This document shows positions 25,396 to 34,346 of a stretch of 64,000 nt of DNA, piece after piece (within the stretch, counting starts at the first letter, position 1; the number at the start of each line of letters is the position of its first letter). The notes beneath the pieces are model-generated. The model was not told the DNA's origin. It did no database searches and saw nothing but the letters and a program-made list of their open reading frames with translations. The translations under genes and the position numbers were made by a program. Source of the stretch: Aurantiacibacter sediminis (GTDB lineage: Bacteria > Pseudomonadota > Alphaproteobacteria > Sphingomonadales > Sphingomonadaceae); assembly GCF_016019885.1 (NCBI RefSeq), contig NZ_JAEANY010000002.1:558001-622000 (forward strand). Reading direction: 5' to 3'.

Positions 25396-26951
25396 TAGCC
25401 GCCCTGCCCCTCGTCGCTCTCAGGCAGTTCGAGCCGCGGGAAAAGGCCCTGTGGCTTCTCAAGGCGGAACTCGCTCTGCGACAAGGCGCGATACCAGACG
25501 GTGTCGATCGTTTCGGTCTCGGCGCTCATCGCGCTGCGAAGTTTCGCCATCGATCCCGGCATTACCGGCACGACCGCCTGAGCCAGCTGCGCAATGCAAA
25601 GGTATAGCGTCGCCAAGACAGTCTGCATCCGATCCGGATCGGTTTTCTTCAACGCCCACGGAGCCTGCACATCGATATAGGCATTGCAGGCAAAAACCGC
25701 ATTCATCCACGCCTCAAGCCCTTGCGAGAATGCCAGAGCTTCGAAAGCCGTGGACAGATCCGTTTTGCAGGCTTTTTCAATTTGATCGAGCAGCTGTGTG
25801 TCGTCTGCCTGCCGATTTTCAAGTGGAGGCAAGGCCCCATCGCAATTCTTGAATATCAAGGAAAGTGTGCGCTGAGCCAGATTACCAAAACTGTTCGCAA
25901 GTTCGGAATTAGCCCTGTTTACAATCGCTTCATGTGAATAGCTGCCATCCTGTCCAAAGCTGAATTCGCGCAACAGGAAATACCGCAGCACATCGACGCC
26001 GTAGCGATCTGCCAGCTCTGCCGGGTCCGTCACATTACCGAGGCTCTTGCTTTCCTTCTGCCCCTTGTTGAGCAGGAAACCGTGCGCAAAGACCTGTTTC
26101 GGAAGCGGAATGTCGGCGCTCATCAGGAAGGCGGGCCAGTAAACAGTGTGGAACCGCGTAATGTCCTTGCCGATCAGATGCAGGTCTGCCGGCCAAAATT
26201 TGGCCATGTCCTCGGTGTCTTCGGGGAAGCCGAGGCCGGTCAAATAATTGGTGAGCGCATCGACCCACACATACATGACGTGGTCTTCCGCGCCCGGCAC
26301 CTTAACGCCCCAGTCGAAGCTCGTTCGGCTGACGGAGAGATCGCGCAAGCCACCCTCTACGAAGCGCATCACTTCATTGCGGCGGCTATCCGGGCGGATG
26401 AAGTCCGGTTGCTCATTATAGAGCGCCAGAAGCTTGTCCTGATAATTGGAAAGGCGGAAGAACCAGCTTTCCTCCACTGTCCACTCAACGGGCGTGCCCT
26501 GGGGCGAGAGTTTCTCATCGCCCTCCCCGCCGATCAGCTCGCTCTCGTCGTAATAGGCTTCATCGCGGATCGAATACCAACCTTCGTATCGGTCCAGATA
26601 GAGATCGCCTTTGGCTTCCATCCGCTTCCAGATTTCGCGGCTCGCGGCGTGGTGGACATCCTCGCTGGTGCGGATGAAGCGGTCGTAGGAAATATCGAGT
26701 TTCGCGAACAAATCGCGGAAATGGCCGGACATTTCATCCGCCAGCTCGCGCGGTGTTATGCCGAGATCGCGCGCCTTTTGCGCCATTTTCAGGCCGTGCT
26801 CGTCCGTCCCGGTCTGGAAGCGCACATCGCGGCCCATCTGGCGGTGAAACCGTGCAAGAACGTCGGCAGCGATCGTCTCATAGGCATGGCCGATATGCGG
26901 CTTGCCATTGGGGTAATGAATCGCGGTGGTAAGATAGAAGGGATCAGCCAT
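25395..26951 (-). CDS. metG: Methionyl-tRNA synthetase
   Basis: Class I aminoacyl-tRNA synthetase, 518 residues. HIGH motif: NGKPHIGHAYE (about 15-25); the KMSKS loop reads KESKSLGN (about 299), with Glu replacing Met. TDEHGLKMAQKA follows the first motif. The anticodon-binding helical domain ends near residue 510 and there is no C-terminal tRNA-binding (Trbp111-like) extension and no Cys4 zinc knuckle, so it is the short form common in alphaproteobacteria. It is 12 bases downstream of holB and overlaps tatD by one base. Confidence 0.96.
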   Translation of the reverse strand: MADPFYLTTAIHYPNGKPHIGHAYETIAADVLARFHRQMGRDVRFQTGTDEHGLKMAQKARDLGITPRELADEMSGHFRDLFAKLDISYDRFIRTSEDVHHAASREIWKRMEAKGDLYLDRYEGWYSIRDEAYYDESELIGGEGDEKLSPQGTPVEWTVEESWFFRLSNYQDKLLALYNEQPDFIRPDSRRNEVMRFVEGGLRDLSVSRTSFDWGVKVPGAEDHVMYVWVDALTNYLTGLGFPEDTEDMAKFWPADLHLIGKDITRFHTVYWPAFLMSADIPLPKQVFAHGFLLNKGQKESKSLGNVTDPAELADRYGVDVLRYFLLREFSFGQDGSYSHEAIVNRANSELANSFGNLAQRTLSLIFKNCDGALPPLENRQADDTQLLDQIEKACKTDLSTAFEALAFSQGLEAWMNAVFACNAYIDVQAPWALKKTDPDRMQTVLATLYLCIAQLAQAVVPVMPGSMAKLRSAMSAETETIDTVWYRALSQSEFRLEKPQGLFPRLELPESDEGQGG

Positions 26952-26963
26952 TTGCGCGTTTCC

Positions 26964-27920
26964 CTAGGCTGCACTCCGGGCCGCTGCAAGGTTGCTTAGC
27001 AACGTCCCGATTTCCATGATTAGCAAGCCAGCATCGAAATTGGCGGTCGGCGCTTGCGCGGCGAGGCGGACCAACTCGGCATGGCTCTCAACCAGCGCGG
27101 GGATCTGATCGCGCCCAACGCCCGACATATGACCGGCCACCACGGCGCGCGCCAATTCAATGGCGGCTAGCTGCTTCTCCCGCTTCGGCCGCGCACCCAT
27201 TGCTGCGGCCAGTTGTCCGCGCAGGGAAAAATCGGGGTCCCCGCGCTCAGCGATCTGCTGCATCAGAGTGTGAATTTTGCCGAGATCAAGTTCGACGAAA
27301 TCAATCGCTGCTCCGGGTGATCCTGACGCAGCGGCGATGGCCGCATCGCGCATTTCATTGCTGGCCTGCGGGGCTTCCCTCGCAAGGACGGCGCGCATGT
27401 CGTCATCCGAAATACGCGGGAAGGAAAGCACACGGCAGCGTGAGCGGATCGTCGGCAGCAGGCGGCCAATGCGATGAGCGATCAGCAGGAAAAACGTGCC
27501 CTGTGGCGGCTCTTCCAAGCTTTTGAGCAAGGCGTTTGCCGTCGGCGTTTCCATATCGTCCGCCGGATCAATGATGACTACGCGCCGCGTGCCGAGCGTT
27601 GGCCGGGTAGTTAGCCGCTGTTGTAGCTTACGGATTTGCTCGATCTTGATGTTTCGCGCCAGTTCATAGGGCTTGCCATCGGCACGCTTCTTGGCCTCCG
27701 CATCATTCTTTGGCGGATGCGAGGTGTAGAAAATATCGGGGTGATCGCCTTGTGGCTGCGCGATGCCATCTTCGGCCACGAGCTCCCTGGCAGCAGCAAG
27801 CGCGAATGCGGATTTGCCGACACCCTTGCGACCGGACAGAATCCAGGCGTGATGCATCCGCTCACCGGATGATGCGCTACGCCAGCTCGCCCATGCATCC
27901 TCATGCCCGATATAGGTCAT
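26964..27920 (-). CDS. holB: DNA polymerase III delta-prime subunit
   Basis: Clamp-loader subunit, 318 residues. Walker A ILSGRKGVGKSAFALAAARE (about 29-48) precedes VVIIDPADDMETPTANALLKSLEEPPQ-type clamp-loader signature (sensor/arginine-finger region near 125-150) and the IRSRCRVLSFPR motif. The zinc-binding cysteines found in E. coli delta-prime are not visible between the Walker A and B motifs. Its ATG overlaps the tmk stop by four bases, the usual tmk-holB pairing. Confidence 0.93.
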   Translation of the reverse strand: MTYIGHEDAWASWRSASSGERMHHAWILSGRKGVGKSAFALAAARELVAEDGIAQPQGDHPDIFYTSHPPKNDAEAKKRADGKPYELARNIKIEQIRKLQQRLTTRPTLGTRRVVIIDPADDMETPTANALLKSLEEPPQGTFFLLIAHRIGRLLPTIRSRCRVLSFPRISDDDMRAVLAREAPQASNEMRDAAIAAASGSPGAAIDFVELDLGKIHTLMQQIAERGDPDFSLRGQLAAAMGARPKREKQLAAIELARAVVAGHMSGVGRDQIPALVESHAELVRLAAQAPTANFDAGLLIMEIGTLLSNLAAARSAA

Positions 27921-28549
27921 CCGCCTTCGCCAAGCAGCGGCGCCATCGCGCGCATGATACGTGCGTGGACCTCTTCCGGAGAGCCGGCAGCATCGATCAG
28001 CACAAATCGCTCCGGATCCATTGCGGCGAGATCGCGAAAGCGCTGCGCCACGCGGGCGTGATAGTCCGCTGAACGGCTGCCGATCCGGTCAGCATTATCG
28101 CCATCGCGCTCAGCCAGCCTCTGAGCCACATCTTCACTTTCCGCCTGCAGCAGGAACGTGATGTCGGGCATCAGCGCATAGGAGCCGATCGTGTGTAGCG
28201 AAAGAATGGCGTCGTCGGAAAGGTCATCACCGCCCGCCTGGTAAGCGCGCGAGGAGTCGATGAACCGATCGCACACCACCCACTGCCCTTCATTCAGCGC
28301 GGGGCCGATGGCATTTGCGACATGATCCGAACGGGCGGCAGCAAACAGCAAGGCTTCAGCCGCGACATCCCAATCGAACTGTTTGTCCAAAAGGAGCTTG
28401 CGGATTGCTTCAGCACCCGGTGTTCCACCTGGCTCGCGCGTTTCCAGCACGCCGAGGCCGCGCATTTCCAATGCGTCCGACAGCATTTGCGCTTGCGTCG
28501 ATTTGCCGACGCCCTCTCCACCTTCGAGGCTTATGAATTTGCCGCGCAT
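27917..28549 (-). CDS. tmk: Thymidylate kinase
   Basis: Phosphorylates dTMP to dTDP, 210 residues. P-loop FISLEGGEGVGKSTQAQML (residues 5-23), the DR motif VVCDRFIDSSRAYQAGGDDL (about 90) and the lid region RLAERDGDNADRIG are all present. It starts with ATG sharing one base with the upstream carboxypeptidase stop, and overlaps holB by four bases, so cell-wall and replication genes are in one translationally coupled string. Confidence 0.96.
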   Translation of the reverse strand: MRGKFISLEGGEGVGKSTQAQMLSDALEMRGLGVLETREPGGTPGAEAIRKLLLDKQFDWDVAAEALLFAAARSDHVANAIGPALNEGQWVVCDRFIDSSRAYQAGGDDLSDDAILSLHTIGSYALMPDITFLLQAESEDVAQRLAERDGDNADRIGSRSADYHARVAQRFRDLAAMDPERFVLIDAAGSPEEVHARIMRAMAPLLGEGG

Positions 28550-29733
28550 CAGTTCATCCAGCTTGAAAAAGCATTGGCAATTCGTTCGAACATATTGGCT
28601 TCCTGCACATCGGCGGCAGCAATCAGCGGCGCTTCCAAGACATTTTCCCCGTCAATTGTCAGTCTCAGGCGCGCGACAGTGTCGCCAGCAGCGATCGGCG
28701 CCACCAAAGGCCCTCGATACACCGTTTCCAGTTTCCAGCTATCCACGTCGATATCTTTTGGAAGAGCCACGGCAAGGTCTCGCTCCAGGCGCAGATTGAC
28801 GCGCGCTGCGGAGCCATCCTGCACTTCCGCCGAGCCCACAATCGCGCCGGCATCAATCAAGGTGGTATGTTCGAAATTATCGAAGCCCCATTCAAGAAGC
28901 GCGCGCGAAGCTACATCTCGCTCTCGCCCGGATGGCGCGCCTGCCAGCACCATGAGCAGGCGCCTGTCATCCCGCTCGGCCGAGCCAAGGAATGTGAAGC
29001 CTGCTTCGTTTGTGTAGCCGGTTTTCATGCCGTCCGCGCCATCGACGCGGCCCGTCACCGGATCGTGATTGGACTGAGCAATATCGCGCCAGCGCATGCC
29101 GCGATGGCCGAAAAAACGGCGATATAGACCCGGATAATCGCGCGTGATCGCAGCGCCAAGCAGTGCGAGGTCGCTCGCCGTGGTGTAGGTTTGCCCGCCG
29201 TCCGGAAAGCCGTTTGTCGAGCCAAAATGCGTGTCGCGCATCCCCAGCGCTTCAGCATTGGCATTCATTAGATCGATCCAGCTTTCCAGCGATCCTGTCG
29301 CGGCATTGGCCAATGCGACGCTCGCATCATTGCCCGAGACCGTGGTGATACCGAGAAGAAGCTGAGCGACCGTGGGCCGTTCACCTGCGCGAAGGAACAT
29401 GTTCGAGCCTTCGGCATACCATTCCTCCTCCAGCGAGGCGGGATAGAGATATTGCATGTCGAGCCGAAGCTCGTCTTCATCGATAAGTTTGAACGCGGTA
29501 TAGGCGGTCATCACCTTGGTGACGGATGCCGGGACGAAACGGCGATCCGCCTCGCGCGAAAACAGCGTCTGACCGGTCGACAAATCGACCAGCAGACCCA
29601 CGGGTATGTCTTCCGGCACGGGTGCGGGCGCTGGCATCGCGGGAGATGCAGGCAGCACAAATGCGCCGAGCCCCACTACAACTGCCGTAAATCTTTTCAG
29701 GTCCAATCTGCCACTCCGTGCGGCGATTGGCAC
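28549..29733 (-). CDS. D-alanyl-D-alanine carboxypeptidase (PBP5/DacC type)
   Basis: Low-molecular-weight penicillin-binding protein, 394 residues, that trims the terminal D-Ala of peptidoglycan stem peptides. A signal peptide (about residues 13-36, ending SPAMPAPA) precedes the catalytic domain: SxxK as PASVTKVM (Ser70, Lys73), SxN as VSGNDAS (Ser133, Asn135), KTG as MKTGYTNEAG (Lys237). The C-terminal PBP5 domain (about 285-375) ends in a possible amphipathic helix MFERIANAFSSWMN that may anchor it to the membrane. Confidence 0.94.
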   Translation of the reverse strand: MPIAARSGRLDLKRFTAVVVGLGAFVLPASPAMPAPAPVPEDIPVGLLVDLSTGQTLFSREADRRFVPASVTKVMTAYTAFKLIDEDELRLDMQYLYPASLEEEWYAEGSNMFLRAGERPTVAQLLLGITTVSGNDASVALANAATGSLESWIDLMNANAEALGMRDTHFGSTNGFPDGGQTYTTASDLALLGAAITRDYPGLYRRFFGHRGMRWRDIAQSNHDPVTGRVDGADGMKTGYTNEAGFTFLGSAERDDRRLLMVLAGAPSGRERDVASRALLEWGFDNFEHTTLIDAGAIVGSAEVQDGSAARVNLRLERDLAVALPKDIDVDSWKLETVYRGPLVAPIAAGDTVARLRLTIDGENVLEAPLIAAADVQEANMFERIANAFSSWMN

Positions 29734-29739
29734 CTTTGC

Positions 29740-30753
29740 CTAGCCGCTGGTCAGGATTCGTGCATCGCTATAACCCGCACGCCGGACATTGGCGAGGGAA
29801 GCCTCAGCTTCTCCACGGGTGGCGAACGGGCCAGTGCGCACGCGCCAAAAGCGGCCGGATTGCATTACGTAGCCACCCAACGCTTCAGCGGCGCGATTAG
29901 CACGTTCCTCGGTGGAGAATGCGGCGGCTTGCACTGTGAAGCGGCCTTCTGCGGCCTCTGGGGCCGGAGCTGGGCTCTGGGCTACTTCTGCCGTTTCGCT
30001 TCCAGTGGTTGGCAAGGCCGCTGCTGCGCTTTCGGAGCCCCCTAGCGGGAGTGACGGCGCATCGGTCACATCCGGCATTTCCTCATCCAAATCAGCGACG
30101 GCGACAACCATCTCTGTATCCGCTGGTGCTCCCTGCGGCGCATCAGCGCTTAAGGATGCCACGCCCGTTTCCGGCAGGCGTCGCTGCAGGACTGCGAGCA
30201 AAGATGCGGGTGTATCCATCCGCAACGGAGCGGCCTCGCCCGCGCGCAAAGCGAAGCGCTCTGCCTCGGGCGGATTGACGCGGCGCACTCGCACCGGAGT
30301 TTGGGCCGCCGCGCCAAGCTGCTCCAATGCAGCCGAAGACAGCGCCACTAGGTCGTTAGAATCCATCGGCCCGCGCCGTTCGAGCCTCACGAGGATCGTC
30401 CTCCCGCTTTCGAGAGATGTCACTTCGACATAGCTCGGCAAAGGCAGTGTGTGATGACTGCCCGTAATCCCGCTCGCACCGTGATCGACGGCGAGATAGC
30501 CGACGAGATCATAGTTCAGCGTATCGACCGGAACATGCTCAGCCCCATTCACCACATAGGGTGCACCGACGGTGACCGGATAGTCCGCTGAAGGACCGTT
30601 TTGCTGGCTGACCGGAGTCCGGGCACTGCTCATCGGAGCTACGGGCTCCTCAGTTCCTGTCGTACAGGCTGCAAGGCCCACAGCCAGAGCAGAGCTCGCT
30701 ATCCCCTTGAGAAGGAAATTAAAACGGCAATCATCGGCGAATCTCATCTGCAA
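29740..30753 (-). CDS. RlpA-like SPOR-domain lipoprotein with degenerate active site
   Basis: A 337-residue protein with lipoprotein signal (ALAVGLAACTTG), a region resembling the RlpA double-psi beta-barrel (about 65-165) and a C-terminal SPOR domain (about 265-337) that should bind denuded septal glycan. The conserved HTLPLPSYVEVTSLESGRT and ALSSAALEQLG are recognisable, but the usual segment before the His (SWYG...TASGE) is largely missing and the expected NDRGPF reads ERRGPM, replacing the catalytic Asp with Arg. It is therefore probably not an active transglycosylase. Its start overlaps the upstream MltB-type gene by about 23 bases. Either MQMRF (30753) or MRF (30747) could be the start. 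Confidence 0.85.
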   Translation of the reverse strand: MQMRFADDCRFNFLLKGIASSALAVGLAACTTGTEEPVAPMSSARTPVSQQNGPSADYPVTVGAPYVVNGAEHVPVDTLNYDLVGYLAVDHGASGITGSHHTLPLPSYVEVTSLESGRTILVRLERRGPMDSNDLVALSSAALEQLGAAAQTPVRVRRVNPPEAERFALRAGEAAPLRMDTPASLLAVLQRRLPETGVASLSADAPQGAPADTEMVVAVADLDEEMPDVTDAPSLPLGGSESAAAALPTTGSETAEVAQSPAPAPEAAEGRFTVQAAAFSTEERANRAAEALGGYVMQSGRFWRVRTGPFATRGEAEASLANVRRAGYSDARILTSG

Positions 30754-31765
30754 GCAACCCCACGCTCATCGCGTAATAATTCGAGCAGTTATATTCGAGG
30801 ATAACCCTATAATTCTGAGTTAAGAGGTAGCCGGGCTCTGCCGGACCGTCCGGTTCGAACAGCGAAGCCATGACGTCATCACCGATGGGCGCACGCGGCT
30901 CCACGCCCATTTCGCGCCATTCGCGAACGGTCATCCAGCGGCTGTGGCGACCATGTACACGCGGGCAGACGGGGGCGGCAGAGTTGTTTTCGATGGCCGA
31001 GCGATCAACGCTGTTCGGCACGAATGCGCGCACTGCCCAAGGCTGACCGGTGCGCCAGCCAGCATCGCGGAAGTAGTTGGCGATCGAATGCATGGAGTCG
31101 GCGTCCGACGTCCACACGTCGCGGTCTCCGTCACCGTCGCCATCGACGGCGAGGCGCAGATATACGCTAGGGAGGAACTGGCCGTTGCCGAATGCGCCAG
31201 CCCAACTACCTTCCAATTGCGAGCGCGGAACGCCCATATCGACCATCTTGAGCACGTCGATCAGCTCACGCTCGAACAAGGTACGGCGGCGTCCGTCCCA
31301 GGCAAGCGTGGCGAGCGAGCGCGGCAAATCGAAGCCGCCCATCACAGCTCCGTATGCGGTCTCGTGACCCCAAATAGCGACGATGATTTCGGCAGGGACG
31401 CCGTATTCGCGCTCAATCTCGGCGCGCAAGGGGGCAATCCGGGTCAAGGCGCGCCTGCCGCCATTGATACGCGATGCAGTATTGTGGCGGCTAAGATAGC
31501 TGCTCATCCAGGCAAAGCCGGTGGCGGGATTGACGTTGCCGCCGGATCCGGCCTGTTCGCGGTCAAGCTCCAGCACGCGGTTGTTCGGTGTGAGGCCTGC
31601 AAACACACGGTCGATCGTCGCCTGACTGACACCCTCGGCCCGGGCTCGCTCGCCAACCTCGTCAAGGTAGCTGTTGAAGGACTGCTCCTGAGCTTGCAGC
31701 GGCGTGGCAAGCAGCAGGCTGGCGGAGAGGGCGATGCCGATGCGGCGAAGAGGCTTTGTGATCAT
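30731..31765 (-). CDS. Lytic murein transglycosylase (MltB family)
   Basis: Periplasmic lytic transglycosylase, 344 residues, cleaving glycan strands of peptidoglycan. Signal peptide at residues 1-25 (SASLLLATPLQAQ). The SLT_2 domain contains PAEIIVAIWGHETAYGAVMG with catalytic Glu, FERELIDVLKMVDMGVPRSQ, GSWAGAFGNGQFLPSVYLR and DGDGDRDVWTSDADSMHSIA, all typical of MltB. No C-terminal peptidoglycan-binding domain follows. It is the first gene of the operon running down to the small membrane gene at 23653, and is divergent from tRNA-Ser. Confidence 0.93.
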   Translation of the reverse strand: MITKPLRRIGIALSASLLLATPLQAQEQSFNSYLDEVGERARAEGVSQATIDRVFAGLTPNNRVLELDREQAGSGGNVNPATGFAWMSSYLSRHNTASRINGGRRALTRIAPLRAEIEREYGVPAEIIVAIWGHETAYGAVMGGFDLPRSLATLAWDGRRRTLFERELIDVLKMVDMGVPRSQLEGSWAGAFGNGQFLPSVYLRLAVDGDGDGDRDVWTSDADSMHSIANYFRDAGWRTGQPWAVRAFVPNSVDRSAIENNSAAPVCPRVHGRHSRWMTVREWREMGVEPRAPIGDDVMASLFEPDGPAEPGYLLTQNYRVILEYNCSNYYAMSVGLLADEIRR

Positions 31766-31900
31766 GCGGTCACTCTATGCCAGCTTTCATCGGCTTGGGA
31801 ATGCCCTGTTTTTATTCCTGCGCCCAAAGGACTCGCATTTGCGATGGATTGGTGTGGTGACAAGCGCGCCCAAACGCGCTAGCTCGCCTCCCGCTCGGTC

Positions 31901-31990
31901 GGATGGGTGGCAGAGCGGTTGAATGCACCGGTCTTGAAAACCGGCAAGGGTGCAAGCCCTTCGTGGGTTCGAATCCCACCCCATCCGCCA
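31901..31990 (+). tRNA. tRNA-Ser (UGA anticodon)
   Basis: Ninety bases folding as a class II tRNA: acceptor GGATGGG pairs with CCCATCC, discriminator G then encoded CCA at 31988-31990; anticodon stem CCGGT/ACCGG encloses loop CTTGAAA with anticodon TGA; long variable arm AAGGGTGCAAGCCCTT; T arm GTGGGTTCGAATCCCAC. It reads UCA (and other UCN) serine codons. Plus strand, between the mltB start and a small unknown gene. Confidence 0.97.
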
Positions 31991-32016
31991 GCAAGATCCC
32001 CAACGGCGGAGTAGCA

Positions 32017-32385
32017 ATGACACAGCAGATCATCCTGATCGGTCTTCACCCCGATGTCGTGGATTGGGACAAATGGCCCGATCTTTCGCCTGAGAAGCTT
32101 ATGGAGGGCACTGAGAAGACCCGCACGGCTCTTGAGGAAGCGGGTTACGGGGTGACCATCGGGCTTATCAAGACCCGCGATGAAGGCGCTGCCGAAGCGG
32201 CGACGCTCCTTTCACAGAAACCCTACGCGCTCGCCCTGATCGGCGCGGGCGTGCGCAAGGATGACGATCAGTTCCTGCTGTTCGAGAAGCTGATCAACCT
32301 GATCCGCGAACACGCCCCGCAAGCGAAGGTCGCCTTCAATTCCTCCCCGTCCGATACTGTCGATGCGGTAGAGCGCTGGCTTTAG
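32017..32385 (+). CDS. Conserved hypothetical protein (122 residues)
   Basis: A cytoplasmic protein starting at ATG 32017, 26 bases after tRNA-Ser, preceded by GGCGGAG. It has a Rossmann-like look: strand IILIGLHPDVV, helix TEKTRTALEEAG, strand YGVTIGLIKT, helix AAEAATLLSQ, strand YALALIGAGVR, helix FEKLINLIREH and a final strand KVAFNSSPSD. No catalytic motif that I recognise. A longer reading back through the tRNA is an artefact. It converges on lpdA with a four-base overlap. Function unknown. Confidence 0.8.
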   Translation: MTQQIILIGLHPDVVDWDKWPDLSPEKLMEGTEKTRTALEEAGYGVTIGLIKTRDEGAAEAATLLSQKPYALALIGAGVRKDDDQFLLFEKLINLIREHAPQAKVAFNSSPSDTVDAVERWL

Positions 32386-33797
32386 ATGTGTAGCGCCCTG
32401 CCGTAGGCGCCGAGCACCGCTTCATGCATCGACTCGCTGATCGTCGGATGCGGGAAGACGGTATTCATCAGTTCCGCCTCGGTGGTCTCCAGCGTCATGC
32501 CGATCGTGTAGCCCTGGATCATCTCGGTCACTTCCGCGCCGACCATGTGCGCGCCGAGCAACTCGCCGGTCTTCGCGTCGAACACCGTCTTGGTGAAGCC
32601 CTCTGCCTCACCCAGAGCGATGGCCTTGCCGTTGCCGATGAAGGGGAACACGCCGACTTTTACCTCATGCCCGGCTTCCTTGGCTTTCGCCTCGGTCATG
32701 CCGACGCTCGCGATCTGCGGGTGGCAGTAGGTGCAGCCCGGGATGGCCGAGCGGTTGAGCGGGTGCGGATGCACGTCCTTATTGCCCAGCTCTTGCGCAA
32801 TGGCCTCGGCACAGGTGACGCCTTCGTGGCTCGCCTTGTGCGCCAGCCACGGGCCGGGCGTGCAATCGCCGATGGCCCACAGGCCCTTGGATTTGGTGCG
32901 ACCGTAGGGATCGATCTGGATGAAGCCGCGATCCATCTCTGCCAGCTTGTCGATGCCGATGCTCTCGGTGTTGGGCATGATGCCGATGGCGGTGATGCAG
33001 TGGGTGTATTCGCCCGTATGGACCTTGCCGTCCTTGTCCTTGATCTTGGCGGTCACGCCCTTGCCCGTCACCTTCAGGTCCTCGACACCCGCGCCGGTCA
33101 TGATCGTCATGCCCTGCTTGGTGAGGCTCTTGTTGAGGAAGGCGGAGACCTCGTGGTCCTCTACCGGCACGATCCGGTCGAGCATCTCGACCACGGTCAC
33201 ATCCGCGCCCATGTCGTTGTAGAAGCTGGCGAACTCGATACCAATCGCGCCCGATCCGATGACGAGCAGCTTCTTCGGCATTTCGGGCGGCACCATGGCG
33301 TGGCGATAGGTCCACACCTTCTTCCCGTCTGCCGGAGCGAACGGCAGGTCGCGTGCCCGCGCGCCGGTGGCGACGATCACGTGCTTGGCCGAGAGATTCT
33401 CCTCGCCTTTCTCGCCTTTCACCGTCAGACTGGTCGCGCCGGTCAGCGTGCCATCACCCATGTGGACGGTGATCTTGTTCTTCTTCATCAGGTGGGCGAT
33501 GCCGCTGGATAGCTGTTTGGCAACCCCGCGGCTGCGCTTCACGACGGCTTCGAGGTCTGCTTCGATTGCGCCAGCGATCTTGAGGCCATAGTCCTTGGCA
33601 TGCTGCGCATAGTGCAGGATCTCTGCCGAGCGAAGCAGGGCCTTTGTCGGGATACACCCCCAGTTGAGGCAGATACCGCCCAGATTCTCGCGCTCAACGA
33701 TGGCGGTTTTGAGCCCCAGCTGCGCGCAGCGGATTGCCGCGACATAGCCACCAGGGCCCGATCCGAGAACGACGACGTCGTATGAGTTGTCAGCCAT
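32382..33797 (-). CDS. lpdA: Dihydrolipoyl dehydrogenase (E3)
   Basis: FAD flavoprotein reoxidising dihydrolipoamide of 2-oxoacid dehydrogenase complexes, 471 residues. N-terminal FAD motif LGSGPGGYVAAIRCAQLG, redox disulfide GGICLNWGCIPTKAL (Cys43, Cys48), NAD motif VIGSGAIGIEFASFYNDMGAD (broken here only by my reading limits), and the C-terminal dimer-interface His-Glu in HPTISESMHEAV. It is the last gene of the group that begins with the pyruvate dehydrogenase E2 gene, so it probably serves that complex, separated from the thioesterase by a 177-base gap holding a 9-base tandem repeat. Confidence 0.96.
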   Translation of the reverse strand: MADNSYDVVVLGSGPGGYVAAIRCAQLGLKTAIVERENLGGICLNWGCIPTKALLRSAEILHYAQHAKDYGLKIAGAIEADLEAVVKRSRGVAKQLSSGIAHLMKKNKITVHMGDGTLTGATSLTVKGEKGEENLSAKHVIVATGARARDLPFAPADGKKVWTYRHAMVPPEMPKKLLVIGSGAIGIEFASFYNDMGADVTVVEMLDRIVPVEDHEVSAFLNKSLTKQGMTIMTGAGVEDLKVTGKGVTAKIKDKDGKVHTGEYTHCITAIGIMPNTESIGIDKLAEMDRGFIQIDPYGRTKSKGLWAIGDCTPGPWLAHKASHEGVTCAEAIAQELGNKDVHPHPLNRSAIPGCTYCHPQIASVGMTEAKAKEAGHEVKVGVFPFIGNGKAIALGEAEGFTKTVFDAKTGELLGAHMVGAEVTEMIQGYTIGMTLETTEAELMNTVFPHPTISESMHEAVLGAYGRALHI

Positions 33798-33830
33798 TTG
33801 CTGTCCTGCTTTCAGTGGTTTCGTTCAAAG

Positions 33831-33848
33831 GGTGTGACAGGTGTGACA
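33831..33848. repeat. Tandem 9-base repeat upstream of lpdA
   Basis: GGTGTGACA occurs twice head to tail, 34 bases upstream of the lpdA start, in the 177-base space between the thioesterase stop and lpdA. It may be a tandem half-site for a regulator of lpdA, or a copy of a short dispersed element. No copy elsewhere in this window was noticed. Confidence 0.45.
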
Positions 33849-33974
33849 GTGTCCAAAGGGAGAATTTCTTCGGAGCGGATTTCACGCCTAAAAATGGTGT
33901 TTCAGTGGAGGCAAAACAGCTGCTCACGGTGAGCAATTTGCCTGCCAGTTTGGTTGTAGGAAAGAGCGCTGAAG

Positions 33975-34346
33975 TCATGCCGCACCCACAGGGCGGGGCT
34001 TGCCCGCATCGTCTATCGCAACGAAGGTGAACTTGGCAGAGGTGACCAGCTCTTCCTCTTCCGAATGCCGCTCGCGGCGGTAGGCGTCGGTGGCGATGAC
34101 CATGCTGCTGGTGCCGACCTTGGTGATTTCGGCATAGACCGAGACTTCGTCGCCCACTTTCACCGGCTTGTGGAACGTGACGCCATCCATGGCGATGGTG
34201 ACCGCCCTGCCCTTCGCGCGGCGAGCAGCGACAAGCCCCGCGCCCGAGTCCATCAGGCTCATCAGCCAGCCGCCGAAGATGTCGCCATAGGCATTGGCGT
34301 CGGCAGGCATCGCGGTGACACGCATGGCAGGGTTGCGATTAGTCAT
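33975..34346 (-). CDS. Acyl-CoA thioesterase (hotdog fold, YciA-like)
   Basis: A 123-residue hotdog-fold thioesterase. Typical features: GDIFGGWLMSLMDSGAGLVA (about residues 18-37, with catalytic-loop Asp), MDGVTFHKPVKVGDEVSVYAEI and a final strand FTFVAIDDAGKPRP. Start ATG 34346 shares one base with the TGA of the upstream 35-residue frame (TGATG), which fixes it; longer versions would run through that frame. Substrate range of such enzymes is broad; location among pdhC and lpdA suggests control of acyl-CoA pools but that is inference. Confidence 0.88.
   Translation of the reverse strand: MTNRNPAMRVTAMPADANAYGDIFGGWLMSLMDSGAGLVAARRAKGRAVTIAMDGVTFHKPVKVGDEVSVYAEITKVGTSSMVIATDAYRRERHSEEEELVTSAKFTFVAIDDAGKPRPVGAA

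Noticed and set aside
24292-25398. Plus-strand open frame of 368 codons
   Set aside because: Antisense to tatD and part of the MBL hydrolase; no ribosome site or domain.
30944-31882. Plus-strand open frame of 312 codons
   Set aside because: Antisense to the MltB-type transglycosylase.
31903-32016. N-terminal extension of the 122-residue protein through tRNA-Ser
   Set aside because: The extension translates tRNA sequence; ATG 32017 has its own ribosome site.
32424-33512. 362-codon plus-strand open frame
   Set aside because: Antisense to lpdA, which carries clear FAD and disulfide motifs.
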